Below, one piece after another: positions 28,581 to 37,122 of a DNA stretch of 64,000 nt. The stretch's first letter is position 1, and each line of letters opens with the position of its first letter. The notes beneath the pieces were generated by a model, which saw only the letters and a program-made list of their open reading frames with translations, was not told the DNA's origin and made no database searches. The translations under genes and the position numbers were made by a program. The stretch covers positions 2,418,001-2,482,000 of the forward strand of contig NZ_FNKP01000001.1 of the NCBI RefSeq assembly GCF_900099835.1, written 5' to 3'. The DNA is from Paraburkholderia fungorum. Its GTDB lineage: Bacteria > Pseudomonadota > Gammaproteobacteria > Burkholderiales > Burkholderiaceae.

Positions 28581-28928
28581 TTAGTGCCAGCCGCGGTGAT
28601 TGTCGTAGTGGTCGCGGCCGTAGTCGGCGCGGCCCGGGGGATGATGACGATACCAGTCGTCACGCGCCCAGTAGCGGCGGCCGTCCCAGTAGCGGTCGCC
28701 ATGCCAGCCAATCACGATGGCCGGGCCGCCGTAATACACCGGAGCCGGTTGATAAACGACCGGCGGCGGGGGCGGCGGAGGCGGTGCGTAGACCGGCGCG
28801 GGTGCAACGTAGACCGGCGCGGGAATACCGATATTGACCCCGACGTTGAGACCCGAGGCCATTGCTGCGCCTGATGCACCCAACGTCAAAACCCCGATAA
28901 GCAGTGGAACAAGACGAGCGGACTTCAT
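28581..28928 (-). CDS. Small exported proline/tyrosine/histidine-rich protein
   Basis: A 115-residue protein of unknown function. A signal peptide is clear (MKSARLVPLLIGVLTLGASG, cleaved after about AMA at 24). Then come a short Gly/Val/Asn segment, a proline-rich run with PAPVYV/PAPVYA repeats and eight consecutive prolines (about 49-56), and a C-terminal part crowded with Trp, Tyr, Arg, His and Asp (WHGDRYWDGRRYWARDDWY). This layout is that of the small PXPV-type exported proteins common in Burkholderia. It has an AAAGG ribosome site and its own terminator. Function is not established; a cell-envelope role is inference. Confidence 0.8.
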   Translation of the reverse strand: MKSARLVPLLIGVLTLGASGAAMASGLNVGVNIGIPAPVYVAPAPVYAPPPPPPPPVVYQPAPVYYGGPAIVIGWHGDRYWDGRRYWARDDWYRHHPPGRADYGRDHYDNHRGWH

Positions 28929-29581
28929 CGATCACCCTTTGGAAGAACCTGTTGTGGCCGAAATATAGCGCAAGGGATTCCCTCGCGTATTTCAACTTTG
29001 TAATAACTGATGCATAACATCGCGCACCTGCCCAGTGGGTAACTTCTGGTTACATCGGACAAGGTTTCGGCGAAAAAGCAGCGGGATTGTAACTGAGCTG
29101 TCTGTCGGCCTGCCTTGCACATCACTCACGATCCGGGCATTGGGATAGCGTCGCAATGTGTGCTCGTGAGATCCGACTGTGCCGCCCTCTTCTTTTGTCC
29201 ATCTCGCCCCCTCTTCTACGCAAGGCGCGCACGGCGGCTGGGGACGGCTGTCGGCGGCACAAGTCCGTCGCGACGGACGCACATACGAAAACAGCACCCC
29301 CGGATAACCACAAAAACGAACATTCAACGTTCGAAAGAACATTTAATCAAAATTGACGATGTGCGCCGTCGTCAGATGACCTCTCAAACCATTACGCAAA
29401 TTTAATAATATTTGCTCATGAAACAGGCATTTTTTTCAAATGACCCATGGTTTTCCCTAGTGTTTAGCAGCCATCCAGGTGATACGATGACTGACGCTGA
29501 AAATCTGAAAAATGTTCGAATTCGCGCATGGACCTCTGAGCAGCATCGAAGCGGCGGACCCATGAGCCACGGAGACCGATT
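28929..29581. other. Large divergent regulatory region before the MFS-GH31-porin cassette
   Basis: About 650 bases, noticeably more AT-rich from 29290 onward than its surroundings. It contains two clusters of GTTC/GAAC inverted repeats described separately, a TTGACG (29353-29358), and a run of seven Ts near 29430. No gene is supported. Confidence 0.5.
29317..29340. promoter_or_regulatory. Double inverted repeat, candidate operator
   Basis: CGAAC-N7-GTTCG (29317-29333) overlaps GTTC-GAAA-GAAC (29329-29340), sharing the central GTTC. A related CGAATTCG palindrome with flanking GTT lies at 29515-29524, 57 bases ahead of the MFS start. The pairing suggests a regulator binding site for the cassette; no regulator gene is adjacent. 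Confidence 0.4.
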
Positions 29582-30871
29582 TTGAAAACAATCGCTGGAC
29601 TGCGCTGGTGGATCATCGCGCTCGTATGCGCGGGAACGATCGTCAATTACCTGTCGCGCAACTCGCTCGGCGTGATGGCGCCGCAGTTGATGACGCTGTT
29701 GCACATGAGCACGCAGCAGTATTCATACGTAGTCGGCGCTTTCCAGATCGGCTACACGGTGATGCAGCCGGTCTGCGGCGTGATCATCGATCTGATCGGT
29801 TTGCGTTTGGGCTTCGCGCTATTCGCGTGCCTGTGGTCGATGACCGGCGTATTCCACGGTTTCGCGAGCGGCTGGCTGTCGCTCGCCGCGTTGCGCGGGC
29901 TGATGGGGTTGAGCGAAGCCGTCGCGATTCCGGCCGGTATGAAGGTGGTCGCCGAATGGTTTCCCGATCGCGAAAAATCCGTGGCCGTCGGCTATTTCAA
30001 TGCGGGCACGTCGCTTGGTTCGCTGCTCGCGCCGCCGCTGGTCGTGTTTCTGTCGCTGCGCTATGGATGGCAAAGCGCCTTCGCGGTAACCGGCGCGCTC
30101 GGCTTCGTATGGGCCGCCGCATGGTACGTGCTGTACCGCTCGCCGGCTGAGCACAAGCTGATCGGCAACGCCGAGCGCGAGACGATCACGAGCGGGCAGG
30201 CACCGGCCGCCACGCACCGCCGCAGTATCCGCGAAGTGCTGCGCACGCGCCGTTTCTGGGCGATCGCGCAGGCACGCTTCTTCGCCGAACCCGCGTGGCA
30301 AACCTTCAGTTTCTGGATTCCGCTTTACCTCGCCACACAGCGTCACATGGATCTGAAGCAGATCGCGCTGTTCGCGTGGCTGCCGTTTCTCGCGGCCGAC
30401 CTCGGCGGACTGTTCGGCGGTTACCTGTCGCCGTTCCTGATGAAACACCTGCGCGTGCCGCTGGTGTGGTCGCGTATCTCGGGTGTGGTGCTCGGCGCAC
30501 TGATGATGCTCGGACCGGCTTGCATCGGCCTCGTCGCGTCGCCGTATCAGGCGATTGCCCTCTTCTGCGTCGGCGGCTTTGCGCACCAGATGATTTCCGC
30601 ACTCGTGAACACCCTCGCCGCCGACGTATTCGACCCGAGCGAAGTCGGCACGGTAGCCGGTTTTGCGGGCATGGCCGCGTGGGTCGGCGGCCTCGGCTTC
30701 TCGCTAACGGTCGGCGCGCTCGCCGACTCGATCGGCTACACCCCGCTATTCGGCGCCCTCGGCGCTTTCGACATCATCGGCGCGACGCTGCTGATCATCC
30801 TGATGCGCGGCGTGCCGCCCGACGGCCGTCCGCGTCAGGTCGCCAGCCACGGCGCAAGCTTCCCTGCGTGA
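29582..30871 (+). CDS. MFS transporter, anion:cation symporter (hexuronate/galactonate type)
   Basis: A 429-residue major-facilitator protein with about twelve membrane helices. The opening LRWWIIALVCAGTIVNYLSRNSLGVMAP is typical of the anion:cation symporter group (ExuT, DgoT and relatives), as are FQIGYTVMQPVCGVIIDLIG and the G-L-S-E-A-x-x-x-P-A-G segment after helix 3. Group members carry sugar acids and other organic anions with protons. The start is a TTG at 29582 with GGAGA at suitable spacing. Only 19 bases separate it from the GH31 gene, so the two are surely co-transcribed, and it probably imports the substrate or a precursor of that enzyme. Confidence 0.85.
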   Translation: MKTIAGLRWWIIALVCAGTIVNYLSRNSLGVMAPQLMTLLHMSTQQYSYVVGAFQIGYTVMQPVCGVIIDLIGLRLGFALFACLWSMTGVFHGFASGWLSLAALRGLMGLSEAVAIPAGMKVVAEWFPDREKSVAVGYFNAGTSLGSLLAPPLVVFLSLRYGWQSAFAVTGALGFVWAAAWYVLYRSPAEHKLIGNAERETITSGQAPAATHRRSIREVLRTRRFWAIAQARFFAEPAWQTFSFWIPLYLATQRHMDLKQIALFAWLPFLAADLGGLFGGYLSPFLMKHLRVPLVWSRISGVVLGALMMLGPACIGLVASPYQAIALFCVGGFAHQMISALVNTLAADVFDPSEVGTVAGFAGMAAWVGGLGFSLTVGALADSIGYTPLFGALGAFDIIGATLLIILMRGVPPDGRPRQVASHGASFPA

Positions 30872-30890
30872 CCTCATTCGAAGACCCATC

Positions 30891-33311
30891 ATGCGCTCAC
30901 TGAATCTGAAACATCCGCCCCGTTTTGCGTTGTCGTCGCAAGCCGACAACCACCTCGTTCTGACCGCGCAGGAAAACTGCCGGATCGAACTGTTCGTTCT
31001 CGCCGAGGACATCATCCGCGTGCTGGTGCTGCCCGACGGCGAAACGCACGGCCCGCGCACCTGGGCGATTGCGCCCGGCGCCGAAGATGTCGCGCTCGAA
31101 GGGCGTGAGCGTCGCGATATGAGCGGCTTCGTGCCGCCGCCGTTCAAGCTATCGAACGGCGCGGATCAGGTCGTGATCGAAACGGCGCGCGTGCGTCTGA
31201 CCGTGACGCTCGAAGGCGGCTTCTGTGCGTGGGACATCCTGCACGACGGCACCTGGCATCGCGTGATGAGCGACCGCAAGACGCAGGCGTACAACTTCGG
31301 CTGGTGGGACAAGCGCGCGTATCACTACATCGAGCGTCGTAAAGACGAGATGTATGTCGGTCTCGGCGAGCGCGCGGGTTCGCTGGATCGCGCGCATCAG
31401 AGCTACGAGATGCGCAATATCGACGCGATGGGTTACAGCGCACGCACCACCGATCCGCTCTACAAGCACATCCCCTTCTACGTGACGTGGCAGCCGGAGA
31501 CGTCGACGGGCTTCGGCCTGTTCTACGACACGCTCGCCGATTGCCGCTTCGACATGGGCCGCGAGCTGGACAACTACCACGGCCACTACCGGCATTTCGT
31601 CGCCGAGCATGGCGACCTGGATTACTACTTCATCGCGTCCGCTGCCACGCCGCTGAATGCCGTGCGCCGCTTCACGTGGCTCACCGGCCGCCCTGCGTGG
31701 ATGCCGAAGTGGGGCCTCGGCTATTCCGGCTCGACGATGAGCTACACCGACGCGCCCGACGCGCAGCAGCGCATGGGCGAATTCATCGACAAGTGCCGTG
31801 AGCACGACATGCTGTGCGACTCGTTCCATCTGTCGTCGGGTTATACGTCGATTGGTCCGAAGCGTTACGTGTTCAACTGGAATCACGAGAAGTTTCCCGA
31901 TATCGACGGCTTCGTGCAGGGCTACCTCGAACACGGCGTGCGCCTGTGCGCGAACATCAAGCCGTGTCTGCTGCAGGACCACCCCGCGTTCGACGAAGTC
32001 GCGAAGGCCGGCCTGCTGATCGAATCGAAAGACGGCGACCCGGCGTGGGTTCAGTACTGGGACGAAGTGGGCGCGTACCTGGACTTCACGAACCCCGACA
32101 CCATCGACTGGTGGAAGGCGCGCGTGAAAGACGCGCTGCTGAAGTACGGCATCGCGGCGACCTGGAACGACAACAACGAGTTCGAGATCTGGTCGCCGGA
32201 CGCGATCGCTCACGGCTTCGGCAAAGCGTTCCCGGCGCTCCAGGCGAAGGTATTGCAAACGCATCTGATGATGCAGGCGTCGCACAGCGCGCAGCGCGAG
32301 CACTCGCCTGAGAAGCGCCCGTTCCTCGTGTCGCGCTCGGGCGGCGTCGGCATGCATCGTTACGTGCAGACGTGGTCGGGCGACAACTACACGTCGTGGG
32401 AAACGCTGCGCTTCAATCTGAAAATGGGCCTTGGGCTCGCGATGTCGGGCGTGTCGAACAGCGGCCACGACATCGGCGGCTTCTCGGGTCCGGCGCCGGG
32501 CCCGGAACTGTTCGCTCGCTGGGTCGCGTTCGGCATCTTCCTGCCGCGCTTCAGCATTCACTCGTGGAACGACGACGGCACCGTCAACGAGCCGTGGATG
32601 TACCCGGAAGTCACGCAGCAGGTAGCCGACCTGATCAAGCTGCGCTACCGGTTGATCCCGTATCTGTACGAATTGCTGTGGCAGTCGCACAGCGCGTACG
32701 AGCCTGTGTTGCGTCCGCTGTTCGCCGAGTTCCCGCACGACCCGCGCTGTCTCGTCGACGGCGACGACATGATGCTCGGCTCGTCGATGCTGGTCGCGCC
32801 GGTGGTCGACGCGGGCCAGTCGACCCGCGACGTCTACCTGCCGGCAGGCACGCGCTGGGTCTCGTACTGGAGCGGCGAAGCATTCGACGGCGGTCAGACG
32901 GTGACGTTGCCCGCACCGTACGAGCGCCCGGTGTTCCTGCTCCGCGAAGGCAGCGTGGTGCCGTTGAACATCGCCGAACAGCACTTCTGCCGTCCCGCCG
33001 ACGAGCGCGCATTCATCGCGGTGCCGCCGGGCGGCGTGGGCAGCGCGCACGGCACCTGTGTCGAGGACGACGGCGAAAGCCAGGCGTGGCGCAACGGCGA
33101 ACAAGGCCGCTGGAACGTCACGCTCAGCGGCGACACAAACACGTTGAGCGTGTCGGTCGAACGCGAAGGTTGGGTCCAGCAACCGCAGACGCAAGTTCGC
33201 GTCTATGTGCCGATGCATGAGACACGCAACGTGGAATGCACGAACGGCACGCTCGCATCCGACCAGACCGCCGATGGCTGGCGCTGCCTGACGATCAATC
33301 TGGCGCAGTAA
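30891..33311 (+). CDS. Glycoside hydrolase family 31 protein (alpha-glycosidase)
   Basis: An 806-residue GH31 enzyme with no signal peptide, hence cytoplasmic. The catalytic nucleophile is Asp427 in WNDNNE, matching W-x-D-x-N-E of the family, and the acid/base is Asp498 in TWSGDNYTSW; the preceding RSGGVGMHRY holds the usual substrate Arg. A beta-sandwich N-domain precedes the barrel (barrel from about 265) and two C-terminal beta domains follow from about 600. GH31 includes alpha-glucosidases, alpha-xylosidases and alpha-glucan lyases. The family cannot be narrowed here, but the acidic-sugar-type transporter beside it suggests a charged or unusual alpha-glycoside. The first gene of the pair is the MFS transporter, the next a porin. 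Confidence 0.9.
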   Translation: MRSLNLKHPPRFALSSQADNHLVLTAQENCRIELFVLAEDIIRVLVLPDGETHGPRTWAIAPGAEDVALEGRERRDMSGFVPPPFKLSNGADQVVIETARVRLTVTLEGGFCAWDILHDGTWHRVMSDRKTQAYNFGWWDKRAYHYIERRKDEMYVGLGERAGSLDRAHQSYEMRNIDAMGYSARTTDPLYKHIPFYVTWQPETSTGFGLFYDTLADCRFDMGRELDNYHGHYRHFVAEHGDLDYYFIASAATPLNAVRRFTWLTGRPAWMPKWGLGYSGSTMSYTDAPDAQQRMGEFIDKCREHDMLCDSFHLSSGYTSIGPKRYVFNWNHEKFPDIDGFVQGYLEHGVRLCANIKPCLLQDHPAFDEVAKAGLLIESKDGDPAWVQYWDEVGAYLDFTNPDTIDWWKARVKDALLKYGIAATWNDNNEFEIWSPDAIAHGFGKAFPALQAKVLQTHLMMQASHSAQREHSPEKRPFLVSRSGGVGMHRYVQTWSGDNYTSWETLRFNLKMGLGLAMSGVSNSGHDIGGFSGPAPGPELFARWVAFGIFLPRFSIHSWNDDGTVNEPWMYPEVTQQVADLIKLRYRLIPYLYELLWQSHSAYEPVLRPLFAEFPHDPRCLVDGDDMMLGSSMLVAPVVDAGQSTRDVYLPAGTRWVSYWSGEAFDGGQTVTLPAPYERPVFLLREGSVVPLNIAEQHFCRPADERAFIAVPPGGVGSAHGTCVEDDGESQAWRNGEQGRWNVTLSGDTNTLSVSVEREGWVQQPQTQVRVYVPMHETRNVECTNGTLASDQTADGWRCLTINLAQ

Positions 33312-33327
33312 AAAACACGCAGCAACA

Positions 33328-33354
33328 CCGGCCTGAACGATCGCTTCAGGCCGG
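33328..33354 (+). repeat. Inverted repeat between the GH31 and porin genes
   Basis: Arms CCGGCCTGAA and TTCAGGCCGG (10 bp, perfect) around a 7-base loop. There is no T-run after it, so it may weaken read-through or protect the upstream mRNA 3' end rather than terminate fully. Confidence 0.6.
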
Positions 33355-33379
33355 CAATTCAATCCGGAGACCAGTACCC

Positions 33380-34567
33380 ATGAACGCATTCAAGCGCGCG
33401 CGGACTCGCGCGTTCGTCCTCTCCTGCCTGCCGCTCGCAGGCGCAGCATTGTCGGCCAATGCGTCGGCGCAAAGCAGCGTCACGCTGTACGGCGTCGTCG
33501 ATAACGCGCTGACCTACGCCAGCAACCAGAAAGGAAGTTCGAACGTCTACATGAGCCAGGGCAACCTGCAGGCGAGCAAGTTCGGCCTGCTCGGCTCGGA
33601 AGATCTCGGCGGCGGCACGAAGGCGATCTTCCGCCTCGAAAGCGGTTTCAACTCGCTGACCGGCGCGCAAAGCAGCGCGGGCTACATGTTCAACCGGCAA
33701 GCGTACGTCGGACTCAGCAACGACCGCTACGGCACGCTGACGCTTGGCCGTCAGTACACGCCGTACTTCCAGATGGTCGGCGCACTCGGACCGACCGGCG
33801 TGCTCACGGGCGCGACCGGCGCACATCCGGGCGATATCGACGCACTCGACACCACGCTGCGTTTCAACAATTCGATCACCTACTTGTCGCCGACCATTTC
33901 CGGCTTGCAGATGAGCGCGCAATACGGTCTGGGTGGCGTGCCGGGCAGCGTTGCAAACGGTAGCCATTTCAGCGCGGCACTCCGCTACGACTACAAGCCG
34001 TTCGCGATCGCCGTGGGTTACGTGAAGCTGAAGGACATTGCGACGAGCGCAGCGCTCGGCAGCTTCGCGATCAACTCACCGGTGAACAGCGGCTATGCGA
34101 CCGCGCGCAGCGCGCAGTTGTTCGCGGCGGCGGCCCGCTATAACTGGCAGGATCTGATGGTCGGCGTCAACTATTCGAACGTGCAGTACGCGCCGGGACA
34201 CGACTCGCTGTTCGCGAGCCAGGCCGTGTTCAACACGTATGGGCTGATCTCGACTTATCGCGTGACGCCTAGCGTGATTGTGGGCGGTGGTTATAGCTAT
34301 ACGCAGGCCAGCAAGGCGAATGGGATCAGCGATCCGGCGCGCTATCACCAGATTTCTCTGGAGCAGACGTACAACCTTTCGCAGCGTACGACGGTGTATC
34401 TGCTGGAAGCGTATCAGCACGCAAGCGGCAAGACGCTGGTGAGCAGCGGCACGGGCACGACGGCGATTACCGATGCGGTGGCGGTGGTCGGTGACTCGCA
34501 GAACACGACGCCGTCGTCGGGACCTTCGCAGTTTGTCGGCATGGTGGGGTTGCGGCACGCGTTTTGA
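33380..34567 (+). CDS. Outer-membrane porin (Gram-negative porin, Porin_4 type)
   Basis: A 395-residue trimeric-type porin. A signal peptide ends at ANASA, and the mature protein begins QSSVTLYGVVDNALTY, the standard start of beta-proteobacterial porins. Alternating hydrophobic strands follow, with SKFGLLGSEDLGGGTKAIF, FNRQAYVGLS and TLTLGRQYTPY, and the chain ends in Phe (LRHAF), the outer-membrane assembly signal. GSEDLGGG is the usual loop-2 motif. I chose the ATG at 33380 after GGAGA; the frame is open far upstream but inside the GH31 gene. Its place in the cassette suggests it admits the GH31 substrate across the outer membrane. Confidence 0.93.
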   Translation: MNAFKRARTRAFVLSCLPLAGAALSANASAQSSVTLYGVVDNALTYASNQKGSSNVYMSQGNLQASKFGLLGSEDLGGGTKAIFRLESGFNSLTGAQSSAGYMFNRQAYVGLSNDRYGTLTLGRQYTPYFQMVGALGPTGVLTGATGAHPGDIDALDTTLRFNNSITYLSPTISGLQMSAQYGLGGVPGSVANGSHFSAALRYDYKPFAIAVGYVKLKDIATSAALGSFAINSPVNSGYATARSAQLFAAAARYNWQDLMVGVNYSNVQYAPGHDSLFASQAVFNTYGLISTYRVTPSVIVGGGYSYTQASKANGISDPARYHQISLEQTYNLSQRTTVYLLEAYQHASGKTLVSSGTGTTAITDAVAVVGDSQNTTPSSGPSQFVGMVGLRHAF

Positions 34568-34625
34568 AGTGAGCGCGGCTGATTGAACCGAAGGGGACGT
34601 GCCCGCGTTCCGACTTAAAAGTAGT

Positions 34626-34654
34626 GGCGAGCCGTGCGATTTGAGCGGCTCGCC
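34626..34654 (+). repeat. Hairpin in the porin 3' region
   Basis: Arms GGCGAGCC (34626-34633) and GGCTCGCC (34647-34654), perfect 8 bp, 13-base loop. It is followed by only two Ts. It precedes the strong terminator by 21 bases. Confidence 0.55.
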
Positions 34655-34675
34655 TTGGTGATCACAATGGGCGTA

Positions 34676-34730
34676 ACGGTATGGCTTTGCAGACTTTTGT
34701 CGTCTGCGGAGCCATACCGTTTTTGTTTTT
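34676..34730 (+). terminator. Very strong Rho-independent terminator after the porin
   Basis: A 19-bp RNA stem (ACGGTATGGCTTTGCAGAC with GTCTGCGGAGCCATACCGT, two G-U pairs), a 7-base loop TTTTGTC, then TTTTGTTTTT. This is longer than needed for ordinary termination. Confidence 0.9.
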
Positions 34731-35544
34731 GCGGCAGGCGAATGAGCGTGTGCGCATCGATTGGCGGAATGCGCCACCTTGTTCGCTCGCGATGAAACTA
34801 TCCGAGTGCTCCTACGAGTTGCGGCGAGGTCTGCGGGTAGCATCGGCGGGACAAATTTGCTTCGGCTTTTGCTTATGGCTTTTGCCACTTATCAATTATC
34901 TGGTTGGGCGAGTGGTAGCTATCCGCCGAACCTTTCTCCCCCGTTCCTCATCATCTAATTGCGCGCCGCCGCTTCGCGCGCTGTCTTCCGGAGGCTTTAA
35001 TCCGCATGCCCGTGATTCTGTATGGCCGCCTGGTTTATAGCTATGCAGTTTCAGGCGCATTCGCAAAGATTGGCGACCAGGCGTTCTCTTATCGTGGCCC
35101 GGTTCACCCGAGCGAGAAGCCGGGCGCGGTCGCGTTCACTCTTCAGCGAGTGGAGGGGCATCTGTCAATAACGCAGCAGACTGAGCCGCCTGACCGATGG
35201 CTGATGATAAGGGTTCATGGCTGTAGTGCTTGAGAACAGCGTGTGGGGCGTTTTCGACGCTCTGAGACTGATCTGACTGTGTGTGATGTCGCGTTTTTCT
35301 CGGGCAGCATGAGGTCATGCTTGTAGCACTCCGCCTACTTCCCTCACCTCAATCCACCTCACGTGCTCATAAAATCAGGCTGATTCAATCGCACTTTTTC
35401 ACAAGTCAAATATTCACTGAAGCTCGTGGTGTGGCGCTTCTTCTTTGTCCCAACCTGTTTGTATCTGCGGTAAGTTCTCTTGCACCTTGCCTCTCGCGAA
35501 TCACAGCGACGAAGCCGCTTGCTGCTACAGATAAAGTGGAGCCG
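34731..35544. other. Gene-poor stretch before tRNA-Ser
   Basis: About 800 bases without a gene I can support. Short open frames exist (for example 34681-35040 and 35006-35233 on the plus strand) but show no signal peptide, family motif or credible ribosome site, and codon use does not look like the neighbours. I saw no copy of the tRNA-Ser 3' end that would mark an attachment site. Confidence 0.4.
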
Positions 35545-35584
35545 CAAAAACAAAAACCCCGCAGAGCCTAGACTCTGCGGGGTT
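35545..35584 (-). terminator. Terminator after tRNA-Ser
   Basis: Minus strand: perfect 12-bp stem AACCCCGCAGAG/CTCTGCGGGGTT, loop TCTAGG, followed by five Ts, a G and five Ts. It lies 15 bases after the tRNA CCA. Confidence 0.9.
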
Positions 35585-35598
35585 CTCTCTACCACTTC

Positions 35599-35692
35599 TG
35601 GCGGAGACGGAGGGATTCGAACCCTCGATCCAGGTTTTGGCCCAGATGCTCCCTTAGCAGGGGAGTGCCTTCGACCTCTCGGCCACGTCTCC
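35599..35692 (-). tRNA. tRNA-Ser (GCT)
   Basis: A class II tRNA of 94 bases with acceptor GGAGACG, anticodon stem CTCCC/GGGAG with loop CTGCTAA (anticodon GCT), a long variable arm typical of tRNA-Ser, T-loop GGTTCGAATCC and encoded CCA. It stands alone with its own terminator. Confidence 0.97.
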
Positions 35693-35828
35693 CAAACTTT
35701 CTGTTGCACAGGGAGTCAGTGCAACGAAGCCAAGATAATAGCGGGCCAAACTGCGAAGGTCAATGTCTAACGAACATTTTTTGTGCCAACTTTGTCTCTG
35801 GCGACGCAATTTGTTCACATTGCATGCA

Positions 35829-35859
35829 AAAAAAAACGGGGCGCTCTTGAGCGCCCCGT
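35829..35859 (-). terminator. Terminator after lysC
   Basis: Minus strand: stem ACGGGGCGCTC/GAGCGCCCCGT followed by eight or more Ts; it begins 12 bases after the lysC stop. Confidence 0.9.
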
Positions 35860-35871
35860 GATTCAGCAGAA

Positions 35872-37122
35872 TTACGCCTGGTCCAGCTCGAATGCTTTAT
35901 GCAGCGCGCGTACCGCGAGCTCCATATACTTCTCGTCGATCAGCACCGAAATCTTGATTTCGGAGGTCGAGATCATCTGGATGTTGATACCCTCTTCCGA
36001 CAGCGTGCGGAACATCGTGCTAGCGATACCCACATGCGAACGCATGCCGACGCCGACCACGGAAACCTTCGACACCTTCGGATCGCCCAGCACCTTTTCG
36101 GCCTGCACGTGACCTTGCACCTGGCCCGTGAGGATGTCCATTGCGCGCTGGTAATCGCCACGGCCAACCGTGAACGTGAATGCCGTTTTGCCTTCGACGC
36201 TCTGGTTCTGGATGATCATGTCGACGTCGATATTCGCGTCCGCCACCGGGCCGAGAATCTGATACGCAATGCCCGGCTTGTCGGGCACACCCATCACGGC
36301 GATACGAGCTTCGTCGCGCTGGAACGCGATGCCCGAGATGACTGCTTTTTCCATGGTCTCGTCTTCTTCAAAAGTAATCAGGGTGCCCGACTTCATTTCA
36401 GTCTCGAGCGGGATGAGCGGATCGGTCAGGCTCGACAGCACGCGCGTCTTGACCTGATATTTGCCGGCAAATTCCACCGAGCGGATCTGCAACACCTTCG
36501 AACCCAGGCTGGCCATTTCCAGCATTTCTTCGAACGTCACGCGATCGAGGCGACGGGCCTCTTCGACCACGCGCGGGTCGGTCGTGTACACGCCGTCGAC
36601 GTCGGTATAAATCAGGCACTCATCGGCCTTCAGCGCGGCAGCGACCGCAACCGCCGACGTATCGGAACCGCCACGGCCGAGCGTGGTGATGTGGCCTTCC
36701 GGATCGACACCCTGGAAGCCGGTGATCACCACCACCTTGCCCGCGTCGAGGTCGCGCAACACGCGCTCGCCGTCGATTTCGCTGATGCGCGCTTTCGTGA
36801 ACGCGCTGTCCGTCTTGATCGGCACTTGCCAGCCGGCATAGCTGACCGCGTCGACACCTGCGTCCTGCAGCGCGATGGCCAGCAGGCCCGAGCTCGCCTG
36901 TTCGCCGGTGGCAGCGATCATGTCGAGTTCGCGCGGGCTCGGCTGGGAAGTGATTTCTTTCGCGAGACCGAGCAGGCGGTTGGTTTCGCCGGACATCGCC
37001 GACGGCACGACGACCATCTTGTGGCCGGCCTTGTGCCATTTCGCGACGCGCTTGGCGACGTTCTTGATGCGCTCGACCGAGCCCATCGAGGTGCCGCCGT
37101 ATTTATGTACGATGAGTGCCAT
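35872..37122 (-). CDS. lysC: Aspartate kinase
   Basis: A 416-residue monofunctional aspartokinase, the first step of lysine, threonine and methionine synthesis. The N-terminal signature is VHKYGGTSMGS at 5-14, with the later TGFQGVDPEGHITTLGRGGSDT block that holds the substrate loop. Two ACT regulatory domains form the C-terminus (IAVMGVPDKPGIAYQIL and VSVVGVGMRSHVGIASTMF), so feedback control by lysine and/or threonine is expected. The start at 37122 matches the family N-terminus; the frame is open 39 codons further up. It has its own terminator. Confidence 0.96.
   Translation of the reverse strand: MALIVHKYGGTSMGSVERIKNVAKRVAKWHKAGHKMVVVPSAMSGETNRLLGLAKEITSQPSPRELDMIAATGEQASSGLLAIALQDAGVDAVSYAGWQVPIKTDSAFTKARISEIDGERVLRDLDAGKVVVITGFQGVDPEGHITTLGRGGSDTSAVAVAAALKADECLIYTDVDGVYTTDPRVVEEARRLDRVTFEEMLEMASLGSKVLQIRSVEFAGKYQVKTRVLSSLTDPLIPLETEMKSGTLITFEEDETMEKAVISGIAFQRDEARIAVMGVPDKPGIAYQILGPVADANIDVDMIIQNQSVEGKTAFTFTVGRGDYQRAMDILTGQVQGHVQAEKVLGDPKVSKVSVVGVGMRSHVGIASTMFRTLSEEGINIQMISTSEIKISVLIDEKYMELAVRALHKAFELDQA

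Noticed and set aside
31149..33389. A 746-codon open frame on the minus strand opposite the GH31 gene
   Set aside because: Mirror of the GH31 coding frame; composition is Arg/Val/His-rich with no domain, and the GH31 motifs on the other strand are unambiguous.
34681..35040. A 119-codon plus-strand frame after the porin
   Set aside because: Its first codons are the terminator stem, it has no ribosome site, and the residue pattern is not protein-like.
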